This document shows, in pieces, positions 1 through 9,805 of a stretch of DNA of 51,440 bases; position 1 is the stretch's first letter, and every line of letters starts with the position of its first letter. Under the pieces are notes generated by a model. It searched no databases and was not told the DNA's origin. It worked only from the letters and a program-made list of their open reading frames with translations. A program made the position numbers and the translations under genes. Origin of the DNA: Pedobacter segetis (GTDB lineage: Bacteria > Bacteroidota > Bacteroidia > Sphingobacteriales > Sphingobacteriaceae); NCBI RefSeq assembly GCF_016623585.1, contig NZ_JAEHFY010000023.1, forward strand, positions 1-51,440, in the 5' to 3' direction.

Positions 1-195
1 TTCTAATAAAATTAACCCTGTTTGTTTTTGGTTTGCAATTAAGCAAAGCAATTAACTAGCAACTTGAATTAATTAGAAAACAAATAATTATAAAACATTA
101 GATGAGCAATAATAGAATGCAAATTGCTCGTTATCAATACCATTCATTAATTAGGAATAAAAATGGTATAAAATGATGGATTAAATGAGGACAAA

Positions 196-258
196 ATGAA
201 CTCAGACTTGTTTAATCATAACTTAAAATTCACAAAAGACCCAATAGGTACTTTTTAA
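196..258 (+). pseudogene. Decayed C-terminal tail of a PL14-like protein
   Basis: A short open stretch ending at the TAA at 256-258 reads 'NHNLKFTKDPIGTF'. The complete PL14-like gene just downstream ends 'YDNIKVTKDPTEVF'. The shared pattern (N-[IL]-K-x-TKDP-xxx-F) followed at once by the stop suggests the last strand of a second copy whose body has been lost. No convincing homologous coding sequence is readable further upstream in positions 1-195, which has stops in all frames. The match is short, so chance similarity cannot be excluded. Confidence 0.4.
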
Positions 259-265
259 TTTTCAT

Positions 266-296
266 GCTATTCCAAAGGAAAATCCTTTGGAATAGC
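266..296. terminator. Perfect hairpin, probable bidirectional terminator
   Basis: A perfect inverted repeat has 14-bp arms at 266-279 and 283-296 around an AAA loop. A T-rich tract (CTTTTTAATTTT) lies on its left, which acts as the U-run for minus-strand transcription. It sits 8 bp after the stop of the decayed PL14-like tail, so it probably once ended that transcript and now insulates the next gene. Confidence 0.6.
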
Positions 297-463
297 TTAA
301 ATACACATTTTCCTCAGGTTTGAACAAATGTATCCCAAGATAGCGACAAATGTTATCTATTTAAAATTGTGATCTCCACTACTTTCGCTTAACCATTTAT
401 AAATCATGTTTCTTAATTTCCTCTACGTGGATGAAGAGCAATTATCATAATGACTATATTAAA

Positions 464-1345
464 ATGAGATACGATTTCAATAAAATAAGACTTTCAATTG
501 GCCTTGTATTAGGCTTAAGTTTAACTGTTTTACTTGCTTGTAAAAAAGAAGGTAATGCAACCTATCCTGTTAAAAACCCTTCGGAAGTTAAACCACCTGC
601 TGAAACAGGGATGATCACCTTTGACAATTACGCAAACGGGATATACAGTGCTGCAAACGCAAAAACAGATTTTTACCAAACCAATATTTCTTCTTGGAAA
701 GATGATAGGGCAGAAATTGTAGATAAAGCTCTTAGGGTAAAACTTATGCCCGGCGATGTAAACCAAGGCTTTTATCCTCAATTTGATATAGTTGATGGTA
801 CAAGTTATGAAGTAACTTTTGATATAAAATTTGCGAAAGGTTTTGATTGGAGTTTAGGTGGCAAATTAGGTGTTGGCTTTGGCATTGGTGATGTGATTGC
901 CGGAGGAAACCCAACTAATGGAAATGGCGGTAGCGCAAGAATTATGTGGAATCAAACTTCTACAGGAAAAATAATTTTTAAACCTTATCTATATTATACG
1001 GATATGCCTGATAAATATGGTACCAATGTAGTGAACTCTGCATTTTATCCTCAATCAGGGAGTTTAAAAGACGACACCTGGTACACCATTAAAATGCGTG
1101 TTAAAAGTAATACAGGTTTTAACGCTAATGGTTCTGTACAAGTTAAAGTTAATGGCGAACAAATATTAAGTAGCAATACTATCAATTGGGGAGATAATTC
1201 AAATGGTAAAACAAAAGGATTGATAAAAACACTGATGTTTCAAACCTTTAGAGGAGGGCAAGGACCAGATTGGGAATCTAAAGGAGTGAGTTATATTTTA
1301 TATGATAATATAAAAGTAACTAAAGATCCTACCGAAGTGTTTTAG
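464..1345 (+). CDS. PL14-like polysaccharide lyase family lipoprotein
   Basis: This is a predicted surface or periplasmic lipoprotein. The open frame extends to 431, but the ATG at 464 gives a clean lipoprotein signal (hydrophobic core, then LLAC; Cys about residue 26), so 464 is preferred. The mature part looks like a concanavalin-type jelly roll. It has the strand 'YEVTFDIKFAKGFDW', a glycine-rich 'GGKLGVGFGIG' segment followed by 'SARIMW', and a closing 'DNIKV' strand. This order resembles the Polysacc_lyase_14 fold, where GGKLPGL then a RLMW-like motif is typical. The family cleaves uronate-containing polysaccharides, but catalytic residues cannot be assigned by eye and the protein could act only in binding. 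It stands alone upstream of the tandem susCD operon, with 321 bp between. Confidence 0.6.
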   Translation: MRYDFNKIRLSIGLVLGLSLTVLLACKKEGNATYPVKNPSEVKPPAETGMITFDNYANGIYSAANAKTDFYQTNISSWKDDRAEIVDKALRVKLMPGDVNQGFYPQFDIVDGTSYEVTFDIKFAKGFDWSLGGKLGVGFGIGDVIAGGNPTNGNGGSARIMWNQTSTGKIIFKPYLYYTDMPDKYGTNVVNSAFYPQSGSLKDDTWYTIKMRVKSNTGFNANGSVQVKVNGEQILSSNTINWGDNSNGKTKGLIKTLMFQTFRGGQGPDWESKGVSYILYDNIKVTKDPTEVF

Positions 1346-1666
1346 TAATTTATTTAAAATGTTTGAAATAAGGCTTGATGAGGTCTATTTTCTTATCATA
1401 AACTGCTATTTGAACAAATACACCCTCATTTAAACACAAATGTAGGCCATTAAAAGAGGTCGTTAAATATAACTTTACACATCAGATATTAGTCTTTCTA
1501 TTGCTAGATCGAAGATTAAATCTTTAACCAATTTTTAACTAAACCAAGAAAGGAGTTTTAAATGTCGTGAAATTTTACAACCCAATTTAATAGTAATTAT
1601 TAATAATAATCTTTTACATCAATTGTAAAAGGCAAAATCAATTTTTAAACCTAAACCATAAAAAAT
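1346..1666. other. Intergenic region upstream of the tandem susCD operon
   Basis: This 321-bp AT-rich stretch has no open frame of note. It probably carries the promoter of the following five-gene operon. TAACTTTA at 1470-1477 is one base off the Bacteroidota -7 consensus TAnnTTTG, and an inverted repeat lies at 1611-1631. No regulator gene adjoins it. Confidence 0.4.
1611..1631. promoter_or_regulatory. Inverted repeat in the leader of the first susC
   Basis: CTTTTACA at 1611-1618 and TGTAAAAG at 1624-1631 form a perfect 8-bp dyad with a 5-nt spacer, 35 bp before the susC ATG. There is no T-run after it, so it is more likely a 5'-UTR hairpin or a regulator site than a terminator. Its function is inferred from position only. 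Confidence 0.35.
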
Positions 1667-4600
1667 ATGAAGTTTTTTGCTCCTTTAAGAAGCATGCAGA
1701 AAATTTGCTCTCCGTGTTTAACACTGTTGGCAACTTTAACTTTAATGGCCTTGTCTATAGAAAATACTAAAGCAGGTGTCAATCTAAATACTGTGTTTTC
1801 AAACCTAGAAAATACGGTTGCAAATTTTCCAATTAGCGGAACTGTGGTTGATGAGCAAGGTCAACCAATGCCAGGTGTAAGTGTACAATTAAAAGGTACA
1901 ACAATTGGAACGGTTACAGATATAAACGGAAAATTTGCCCTCTCTGTTCCTGATGATGGTGGTACTATTAGTTTTAGCTTTTTAGGCTACACTACTTATA
2001 CGCAACAAGTAGATAAAACAAAAAGAATCTTGAATATTAGTTTGAAACCAAGTGCAACAAGTCTTTTAAATGAAGTTGTGGTAACTGCATTTGGTGTTCA
2101 AAAAAAGGTAAATGTTACAGGAGCAGTTTCTACCATTGATGCTAAAGACGTTGTTGCTTCATCAGTAAGTAATATTACAAACGCATTAGTGGGTAATGCG
2201 CCCGGTATTAGTGGTTTGCAAACAAGTGGTGAGCCAGGGCGTAACGGCACCAAAATCTACATTAGAGGTGTAGCTACTTTTGGTGGAAACAGTACAGATC
2301 CCTTAATAGTAATTGATGGTATTGAGCAACCTTCTGAAAATGGAAAGTCTTACGATCAGCTTAACGCAATGGATGCAAATGAAATTGAGAGCATCAGTAT
2401 TTTAAAAGATGCAGCATCTACTGCGGTTTATGGTATTAGGGGTGCTAATGGGGTAATAATTGTGACCACAAAACGTGGTGTAAATGGTAAACCAACACTA
2501 AGTTTTACCAGTAATTTTGCAGGAACTAAAGCCGCAAATTTAACCCAGTCTGCAAGCTCTTACGATTTCGCACTTACCAGAAACAGAGCAATTAATGCTT
2601 ATAACCAAAATGAAAATAACCCAAGTTACAATACGCTTCTATTTACGCCTGATGAACTATGGAAATTTCAAAACAATAGAGATTATACACCTGCTGAGGT
2701 AGATGCGATGACTTTTTTAACTCCAGAACAAAAAGCATCCTTAAACCAATCACCTGCTTTATATTATGGCAGCCATGATTATTATAGAGAACAATTTGGT
2801 GATATAGGAAAACAAGCTCAATATAATCTAAGTGTTAGGGGCGGTAATGAGAAAGTAAAATATTACAGTTCTCTCGGTTATTTTAATCAAGGAAGTATTT
2901 TAAGGGATTTTAATTTGGATGGCACCAATACAGGATCACATTATAATCGTTCCAATTTTAGATCAAATTTTGATATAAAGCCAGTAAAAAGCACTACAAT
3001 TTCTGTAAATCTATCTGGGCAGTTTGGGGCTGTAACAGGGCCATCTTTTGGTACCAATCCTTATGATAATAACACCAGATACAAACAGATGATACAGTTT
3101 TTGCAAGAAGGCAATACTTTCCAGGTGCCAGGAGTAATTGATGGAAAACTGGTTACAGGCGTATATGGAGCAAATGGCGGTATTTCAATTTCTAATCCTT
3201 TAGGAACCAAACAAACTTTTAATAGTACGCCAGATGCAATTTTATTACAGTCTCCTAGCGGTATATACAATCAAACTTTATTAACTGCAAGTGTAAAAAT
3301 AAAGCATGATATGGATTATTTGCTTAAAGGTCTTTCTATTAGAGGTACGGCAAATTATGATGATTCTTATAATAAATACATTACCATAAGCTCAACGTTA
3401 CCTAGTTATACAGTAAGAAGAGACCCAACCAATCCTAATAATCTACAATATTTTGGGGGAACAATTAATCCTGTTTCCTTTAATGGAGATTCTTATACGG
3501 GTACTTACCATAAAGTATATTTTGATGCAGGTATTGATTACGAAACTAAAATTGGCGGTAGTAACATTACTGCATTAATATTAGGTAAAGCCAGTAAATT
3601 CTCTATTCCATTTGGTGATCAGTTTAACACACCTTCTGGCATAATGGGTTTAGTTAATAGGATAACTTATAACTATAAAGAAAGATACCAAGCGGAATTT
3701 AACTTGGGTTATAACGGAACAGAGAATTTTGCGCCAGGTCGTCGTTTTGGATTCTTTCCTGCTTATTCTGCAGGTTGGGTGCCCACTAGCGAAGCGTTTT
3801 TTCCAAAGAATAAATACATTACTTTCTTAAAATTTAGAGGTTCTTACGGAGAAGTTGGGAACGACCAGTTTAATGCGGCAAGATATCTTTTTTTACCAAG
3901 CCAGTATAGCCTTAATCAGGCAAATTATTATTTAGGTACTTCAAACGGCACAGATCATTTGCCTACATATTCTACTGCTAAAGAAGGTGCTTTAGGAAAT
4001 CCTCTAGTTACTTGGGAACGTTCAGTAAAATCAGACATTGGTGCAGAGGCTCGTTTCTTTAAGGATAAATTAAACTTGGTAGTTGATTTTTATCAAGAAA
4101 AAAGAAATAACATTCTTACAACTTTAGGTACAATTCCGTCAACGTTTGGAAATAATCAAGTTCCTCCGGTAAATGTTGGGGCTACAACAAATAAAGGCTA
4201 TGAAGTTTCCTTAGGCTGGAGAAGCAATGTTGGCCAGTTTAATTACGGCATTAGCGGAGCGTTAAGCTACAATAAAAGCAAAATTGATTATAAGGCAGAA
4301 CCTTCAAATCCTAATCCATGGCAAAACCTAACTGGTGCGCCAATAAATCAATACTTTGGTTTAGTTAGTGATGGTTTTTTTAATACCCCAGAAGAATTAG
4401 CCAACAGACCCTATAATAGTTTCAACAGTAACTTAAATACTTTAGGAGATATTCGCTACAAAGATTTGAATGGGGACAATATCATAGATAACCAAGATCA
4501 AACAAGTATAGGTTATTCAAACCTTCCGCAATTTGCTTTTAACTCTCGCCTTAATTTATCTTATAAGGGTTTTGATGCAAGCGTTTTGTTTAACGGAACA

Positions 4601-5056
4601 GCAAAAGGTTCTTTTTACCTTCCTCAGAACATGGTAGATGTTTACTTTAAACAATATGGTAATTTATACCAATGGCAGGTAGATGGCGCTTGGACTCCTG
4701 AAAAAGTGGCTAATGGCGAGGCTATTACCTACCCTCGTGTAGAAATTAATACCAATACCTCAAATTCAAATTTTGTGAAGAGTGATTTTTGGTTGCGATC
4801 TACTGATTTTGTTAAACTTAAGAATATAGAGATTGGCTATTCACTAAAAGATCTCAATCTTTTACGTTCTCTTAAAATTAGTTCATTGCGTATTTATGCC
4901 AATGCAAACAATCTGTTCACTTTCAAAAATGATTTGAAACAATTTGGCCTAGATCCAGAAACTGCTGATTATAACAACGCCGGTTACGGTAATAATCAAG
5001 GTTACTATTTTCCAATTACTAAAGTGTATAATTTCGGATTAAACGTTCAGTTTTAA
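1667..5056 (+). CDS. SusC/RagA-type TonB-dependent outer-membrane transporter
   Basis: This 1129-residue protein is the outer-membrane barrel that imports oligosaccharides with its SusD lid. A long signal region is followed by a carboxypeptidase-D-like regulatory domain from about residue 56 (ISGTVVDEQG...GTVTDINGKF), the hinge 'LNEVVVTAFG', the plug with the signature 'GIRGANGVIIVTTKRG', then a large barrel. The sequence 'DIRYKDLNGDNIIDNQDQT' near residue 930 is the calcium-loop-like motif usual in SusC. It ends in aromatic FGLNVQF, as expected for barrel assembly. No STN (secretin/TonB N-terminal) domain is present, so direct signalling to an anti-sigma factor is not expected. The partner susD starts 12 bp downstream. 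The substrate is not readable from sequence. Confidence 0.95.
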   Translation: MKFFAPLRSMQKICSPCLTLLATLTLMALSIENTKAGVNLNTVFSNLENTVANFPISGTVVDEQGQPMPGVSVQLKGTTIGTVTDINGKFALSVPDDGGTISFSFLGYTTYTQQVDKTKRILNISLKPSATSLLNEVVVTAFGVQKKVNVTGAVSTIDAKDVVASSVSNITNALVGNAPGISGLQTSGEPGRNGTKIYIRGVATFGGNSTDPLIVIDGIEQPSENGKSYDQLNAMDANEIESISILKDAASTAVYGIRGANGVIIVTTKRGVNGKPTLSFTSNFAGTKAANLTQSASSYDFALTRNRAINAYNQNENNPSYNTLLFTPDELWKFQNNRDYTPAEVDAMTFLTPEQKASLNQSPALYYGSHDYYREQFGDIGKQAQYNLSVRGGNEKVKYYSSLGYFNQGSILRDFNLDGTNTGSHYNRSNFRSNFDIKPVKSTTISVNLSGQFGAVTGPSFGTNPYDNNTRYKQMIQFLQEGNTFQVPGVIDGKLVTGVYGANGGISISNPLGTKQTFNSTPDAILLQSPSGIYNQTLLTASVKIKHDMDYLLKGLSIRGTANYDDSYNKYITISSTLPSYTVRRDPTNPNNLQYFGGTINPVSFNGDSYTGTYHKVYFDAGIDYETKIGGSNITALILGKASKFSIPFGDQFNTPSGIMGLVNRITYNYKERYQAEFNLGYNGTENFAPGRRFGFFPAYSAGWVPTSEAFFPKNKYITFLKFRGSYGEVGNDQFNAARYLFLPSQYSLNQANYYLGTSNGTDHLPTYSTAKEGALGNPLVTWERSVKSDIGAEARFFKDKLNLVVDFYQEKRNNILTTLGTIPSTFGNNQVPPVNVGATTNKGYEVSLGWRSNVGQFNYGISGALSYNKSKIDYKAEPSNPNPWQNLTGAPINQYFGLVSDGFFNTPEELANRPYNSFNSNLNTLGDIRYKDLNGDNIIDNQDQTSIGYSNLPQFAFNSRLNLSYKGFDASVLFNGTAKGSFYLPQNMVDVYFKQYGNLYQWQVDGAWTPEKVANGEAITYPRVEINTNTSNSNFVKSDFWLRSTDFVKLKNIEIGYSLKDLNLLRSLKISSLRIYANANNLFTFKNDLKQFGLDPETADYNNAGYGNNQGYYFPITKVYNFGLNVQF

Positions 5057-5068
5057 ATAATTAATAAT

Positions 5069-6853
5069 ATGAAAAAGACAATATATTTTTTAGCACTCAG
5101 TTTTGCTACGCTGTTGTTTTATGCCTGTCAAAAAAAGTTTTTAGAAATTCCAGATACCACAGGTGTAGTAAATTTAGATAAAGTTTTTTCTAATAAGCTT
5201 AATGCCCAAGCACAGCTATTTGGTGCTTATAAACAGGCTTTAGGGTACGGAAACACTGGTGAGAATAACTTTATTTATTCTACCTTAGGTAGCATAGCCG
5301 GCGAGAGAGGCAAAGGATGGAGCTGGCATCCAACCTACAATATAGCTGCTGGTGGCATCACTGCAAACCAAACTATATTTGATTACAGTCTTCTTTACAC
5401 TACCGTTAGATCTTTATGGATTGTTAACGAGAATATAGATAAAGTACCCGATATGGATGCTACGCTTAAAGAACAGGTTAAAGGGGAAACTAAAGGGCTC
5501 CTAGCTTACATGTATATGTATGGTTTAAAAGCTTATGGCGGTGTTCCGTTAGTTAAAAAAGTTTATGACCCTAGCGAAAACCTAATTGTACCGAGAGCAA
5601 CAGTAGAAGAAACGGTTAATTATATTACACAATTATGTGATGAAGCAGCAGCGGTATTGCCAAGTAACTGGCCTGCAGATCAAAAAGGGAGATTAACTAA
5701 GGCAGCTGTTTTATCTATTAAGGCACAAACCTTAATGTTTGCTGCCCGCCCCTTATTTAATTCAGCTACCCCTTATTTAAGTTTAGGTGGCAATAACAAG
5801 TTAATAAGCTATGGTGATTTTAGTCAACAACGTTGGAAAGATGCAATAACAGCTTCTCAGGCTGCCCTATCAGAAGCTACCAATGCCGGATATGCTATTA
5901 TAAATACATCTGGTGCAACAAATGTACCTAATACAAGTGCTTTAGATGATTACGGTACAGCAACATCTACTCCGGGTAATAAAGAGGTTATTTTAGCTTC
6001 TCAAGATGAAAGCAATGGAGCGGCCAGATATCGTAATCTTTCTGGCTATTGGACGGACACCAAATTTAATAATCAGAGAAATGGCTTATTAGGCAATTTT
6101 TTACCTAATTACCGCAAAGCAGATGGTACCGAACAAGATTGGCCGAAAGTTGGCGACCCTGCACCAAGACCGGCCTCAGATTACATTACCCGTTTTGGCC
6201 AAATGGAACCTCGTTTTAGGGCCGATTTTGCTGGCCCAGGTATTCAATCGGCAAATAATCCAAATGATTCCAAATGGGGATATAATAATTGGGGCGTACA
6301 TATCGCCGATTATAGTGGAACCAATAACTTTCCAAATACAAATGATTACGGACAAGGAGTAGCTTGGCCAACTAAGTTTTACTATCATGCAGGTGCAAGG
6401 CTATGGTATGAATTCCCGATTTTCAGAGTCGCTGAATTGTATCTTAACCTTGCCGAGGCTTATAACGAAGACAACCAAACTACTTTAGCCTTGGTAAATC
6501 TAAATATTGTTCACAATAGGGCTGGGTTGCCTAGCTTAGTTGAGACTGATAAAGTAAAACTAAGAGCACTTATTCAACGTGAGTGGGCAGTAGAATTTTA
6601 TGATGAAAATAAGCGCTTTTTTGACGTTAGACATTGGTTGCTTCCAAATATAGGTAATGGAATAATTGGTGGTAATATATTAGAATTTCAATGGCAAATT
6701 GGATCTGCTAGTAATAAAAGTTTACCATCAAACTTGATCAACTATTATATGTCAGTAGTTTATCCCGCTTATTGGAATGATAAAATGCACTTAGAGCCAT
6801 TTCCACAAGCAGAAGTTAATAAGGGTGCGGTAATTCAAAATCCAGGGTATTAA
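5069..6853 (+). CDS. SusD/RagB-family glycan-binding lipoprotein
   Basis: This 594-residue surface lipoprotein is the lid and glycan-binding partner of the preceding SusC. Its signal ends in LFYAC (Cys about residue 20). The helical TPR-like core is recognisable from 'KGLLAYMYMYGLKAYGGVPLV', 'FRVAELYLNLAEAYNE' and 'ALIQREWAVEFYDENKRFFDVRHW', all hallmark SusD segments, and it ends in QNPGY. It lies 12 bp after susC and 35 bp before the second susC, so the genes are very probably co-transcribed. Confidence 0.95.
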   Translation: MKKTIYFLALSFATLLFYACQKKFLEIPDTTGVVNLDKVFSNKLNAQAQLFGAYKQALGYGNTGENNFIYSTLGSIAGERGKGWSWHPTYNIAAGGITANQTIFDYSLLYTTVRSLWIVNENIDKVPDMDATLKEQVKGETKGLLAYMYMYGLKAYGGVPLVKKVYDPSENLIVPRATVEETVNYITQLCDEAAAVLPSNWPADQKGRLTKAAVLSIKAQTLMFAARPLFNSATPYLSLGGNNKLISYGDFSQQRWKDAITASQAALSEATNAGYAIINTSGATNVPNTSALDDYGTATSTPGNKEVILASQDESNGAARYRNLSGYWTDTKFNNQRNGLLGNFLPNYRKADGTEQDWPKVGDPAPRPASDYITRFGQMEPRFRADFAGPGIQSANNPNDSKWGYNNWGVHIADYSGTNNFPNTNDYGQGVAWPTKFYYHAGARLWYEFPIFRVAELYLNLAEAYNEDNQTTLALVNLNIVHNRAGLPSLVETDKVKLRALIQREWAVEFYDENKRFFDVRHWLLPNIGNGIIGGNILEFQWQIGSASNKSLPSNLINYYMSVVYPAYWNDKMHLEPFPQAEVNKGAVIQNPGY

Positions 6854-6888
6854 TCCATATTATTTATTTTCACTAAGAGATTAATTAA

Positions 6889-9792
6889 ATGTATAAAATA
6901 TATAAAATTAAGGCAACTCTTCTTTGTTCGGCTTTTGCACTTTTTACTACGCAACTTAAAGCTCAGAAAAAAGAAAATTTACCGGCAAAAGTTAAGGCGC
7001 AACAGATAGATAGCCTAAAAGTCATCAATATTCCTAATAGATTTTTTAATGATTCTGAGGATAGATCTACCGCTGCAATTTCAACCATCAGAACTGCTGC
7101 TTTGTATAAAACACCATCTACAAGTGTTTCAAACTCTTTATATGCTTTGCCAGGGCTAAATACTCAACAAACAAGTGGCGAACCAGGTTTCGAAGATGCC
7201 AATTTAAACATCCGTGGTAATGGCACTTATGGTTACACAAATGGTGGTGGTTATAATACTGAAACAATTTATGTTGATGGGTTTGAGGTTAATGCAACAT
7301 ATTTTAATTATATGTCTGCATCAGAGATAGAAAGTATTTCTGTTCTTAAGGATGCAGCAGCTCTTGCTACTTTTGGCATGAAGGGCGCTAATGGCGTTTT
7401 ATGGGTAACAACCAAGCGTGGGCATGAAGGAAAGTCAACAATAACATTCAAAGCGAGAACTGGCTTAGACAATGCTATCGATATTAATAAACCACTTGGT
7501 TCTTACGATTTTGCTAATCTTTACAACATAGCAAAAAGTAATGATAACGGTAATGTTTGGTCTCCAACTTACTCACCCGCTCAATTGAACGCATATAAAG
7601 ACGGTACAGGTACAAATGTAGATTGGTTTGCCAAAACGCTTAAAGATAATGCACCTTATACAGATGCTAATCTTATACTTTCTGGAGGAGATAAAACATC
7701 TAAATATAATGTAGTTTTTGGTTATGTAGATAAGCAGGGATTGTATAATGTATCAAATACTGATAGTACAGCAAATGAAAGCTATGGTCGTTATAATTTA
7801 AGAGCTAATTTAGATTTTGATCTAGGTAATATTTTTGCAGCTAGGATTGATCTAAACGGAAGAATAGAAAAGAGAATTTCTCCTAATTATACCTCTGGAT
7901 TTTCAACCAATAAACTTTGGACAGATTTATACAACTATCCTTCTAACATTTATCCAGTCTATGATGATGCAAATAATATCAATTTATCCGGTACGGGTTT
8001 ATATCCAAACAATCCCGTTGGATCAATTACTAAACTAGGCTATCAATCAAATACCACCAGATTTCTTCAAGGTAATTTTGGTTTGAGAGAAAAGTTGGAT
8101 TTTATTACAAAAGGCTTATATGCAGACGAATCTTTTTCTTATAACAGTTATGATTTAAGTAGTTATAGCAAAACCAGAGATTATGCAAGGTATATTGGTG
8201 GATCAACTACCACAACTAACCAAAACACTAATCTTAAACCTACCTCAAATGCTGGACTTGGACAGCAAGATTGGCGTCAGTTATTAGTAACTGTTGGTTA
8301 TAAAGGCTTTTTTGGTAAAAGCGAATTAAACTCTGCTATAAATTACCAACAATCAGCCTATACAGGTGAGGGTACATTTGGTTATAAAGTTAATTACCAA
8401 AACATAAGTGGTAGAGTAAATTATGCTTATAACAATAAATATATTGCCGAGTTTGGTTTTTCAGAGTACGGTTCAGATGCTTTTGCGCCAGGAAATCGTT
8501 TTCATTTTTACCCATCAATTTCTGGCGCATGGATTGTCTCTAAAGAAGATTTCTTAAAAAATAGCATTGCAATTACCCAATTAAAATTAAGAGCATCTGT
8601 AGGCAAAAGCGCAACCGATAAAGCAGATGGCCCTGGTACTTATGGTTCTGGCGCTAAGTATCTTTACCAACAATTTTACGGTTATACTGGTGTATATTAT
8701 ACTGGTAATGGTACACCGGCAGGTAATGGTGGTTTGTATCCGTTATTTATAGCTAATCCAAACTATGGGCCAGAGGAAAGCATGAAGTATAATGTAGGAG
8801 CAGACTTAATGCTATTCAAGAAGCTTAATGTTACTTTAGATGCTTATCTTGATAAGCGTACAGGTATCTTAACCCAAGATAATTCTATTCCGGGTAGTTT
8901 TGGAAATTATACTTATTTTGATAACATTGGCAAAATGACTAACAAGGGCTTAGAAGTTTCTGCTACTTACAATGGTAAATTAAAAGAAGTAGGATATCAG
9001 CTATTTGGTTCGCTTTCTTTTAATAAAAATAAAATTGATTTCCAATCAGAAATACCTACAGCATTTCCTTACAACGCAAGTACTGGAAGACCTTTTGGAT
9101 CAATAATAGGTCTAGTTTCGGATGGCTTCTATCAAATCGAAGATTTCAATCCAGATGGTTCTCTTAAAGCGGGTTTGCCAACACCACTTTTTGGTGCAAT
9201 ACAACCAGGTGATCTAAAGTATAAAGATTTAGATAAAAACGGAAAAGTTGATGCACTTGACGTAACCCAGATTGGAAAACCTTATTTGCCTACTACAAAT
9301 TTCTCTTTCGGGGGTACTGTAGATTTCAAAGGGTTTGATTTATCTGCCTTATTTCAAGGCGTTACCGGTAATTCTATCAATTTATTAGGTAACAGTTACA
9401 CTAGAGCACAAAATATTGCTTTTGTTAATAATACAAATGTTTATGCAAATGCAGAAGGATCTTGGGCTTATTACCCTGCGCAAGGGATAGACACAAGAGC
9501 TACGGCTACATATCCACGTTTAACAACTTCGGCTAACAACAACAATTATACTACCAGTTCTTTTTGGATAAAAGATGGTGACTTTTTACGCTTAAGAAAT
9601 GTAGAAGTAGGATACAATTTCTCTAAGTATGTTGTTACTAACCTTAGATTGCAAAAACTGAGATTATTTGTGAATGCTATTAACCCAGTTACCTGGAGTA
9701 AGTTAAAGAATGATTATAATCTAGATCCAGAATATACATCTGGATATCCTACTATTAAGTCTTACACAATAGGTTTAATAGCAACTTTTTAA
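6889..9792 (+). CDS. Second SusC-type transporter, lacking the N-terminal regulatory domain
   Basis: This 967-residue TonB-dependent barrel has a signal peptide ending in KAQ. The plug contains 'FGMKGANGVLWVTTKRG', the SusC signature, and the calcium-loop-like 'GDLKYKDLDKNGKVDALD' lies near residue 780. It ends in TIGLIATF. Unlike the first SusC, no carboxypeptidase-D-like domain or VVVTA-type hinge is seen. A short low-complexity stretch (about residues 25-60) leads straight into the plug, which makes it about 160 residues shorter. TonB contact may therefore differ. It sits in the same operon as the first pair and has its own SusD 13 bp downstream, so the two systems may take different-sized fragments of one glycan. 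Confidence 0.92.
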   Translation: MYKIYKIKATLLCSAFALFTTQLKAQKKENLPAKVKAQQIDSLKVINIPNRFFNDSEDRSTAAISTIRTAALYKTPSTSVSNSLYALPGLNTQQTSGEPGFEDANLNIRGNGTYGYTNGGGYNTETIYVDGFEVNATYFNYMSASEIESISVLKDAAALATFGMKGANGVLWVTTKRGHEGKSTITFKARTGLDNAIDINKPLGSYDFANLYNIAKSNDNGNVWSPTYSPAQLNAYKDGTGTNVDWFAKTLKDNAPYTDANLILSGGDKTSKYNVVFGYVDKQGLYNVSNTDSTANESYGRYNLRANLDFDLGNIFAARIDLNGRIEKRISPNYTSGFSTNKLWTDLYNYPSNIYPVYDDANNINLSGTGLYPNNPVGSITKLGYQSNTTRFLQGNFGLREKLDFITKGLYADESFSYNSYDLSSYSKTRDYARYIGGSTTTTNQNTNLKPTSNAGLGQQDWRQLLVTVGYKGFFGKSELNSAINYQQSAYTGEGTFGYKVNYQNISGRVNYAYNNKYIAEFGFSEYGSDAFAPGNRFHFYPSISGAWIVSKEDFLKNSIAITQLKLRASVGKSATDKADGPGTYGSGAKYLYQQFYGYTGVYYTGNGTPAGNGGLYPLFIANPNYGPEESMKYNVGADLMLFKKLNVTLDAYLDKRTGILTQDNSIPGSFGNYTYFDNIGKMTNKGLEVSATYNGKLKEVGYQLFGSLSFNKNKIDFQSEIPTAFPYNASTGRPFGSIIGLVSDGFYQIEDFNPDGSLKAGLPTPLFGAIQPGDLKYKDLDKNGKVDALDVTQIGKPYLPTTNFSFGGTVDFKGFDLSALFQGVTGNSINLLGNSYTRAQNIAFVNNTNVYANAEGSWAYYPAQGIDTRATATYPRLTTSANNNNYTTSSFWIKDGDFLRLRNVEVGYNFSKYVVTNLRLQKLRLFVNAINPVTWSKLKNDYNLDPEYTSGYPTIKSYTIGLIATF

Positions 9793-9805
9793 TCACTAAT
9801 TTAAA

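Noticed and set aside
6123-6388. Two short open frames (both strands) inside the first susD
   Set aside because: Both are shadows within a gene with clear SusD motifs.
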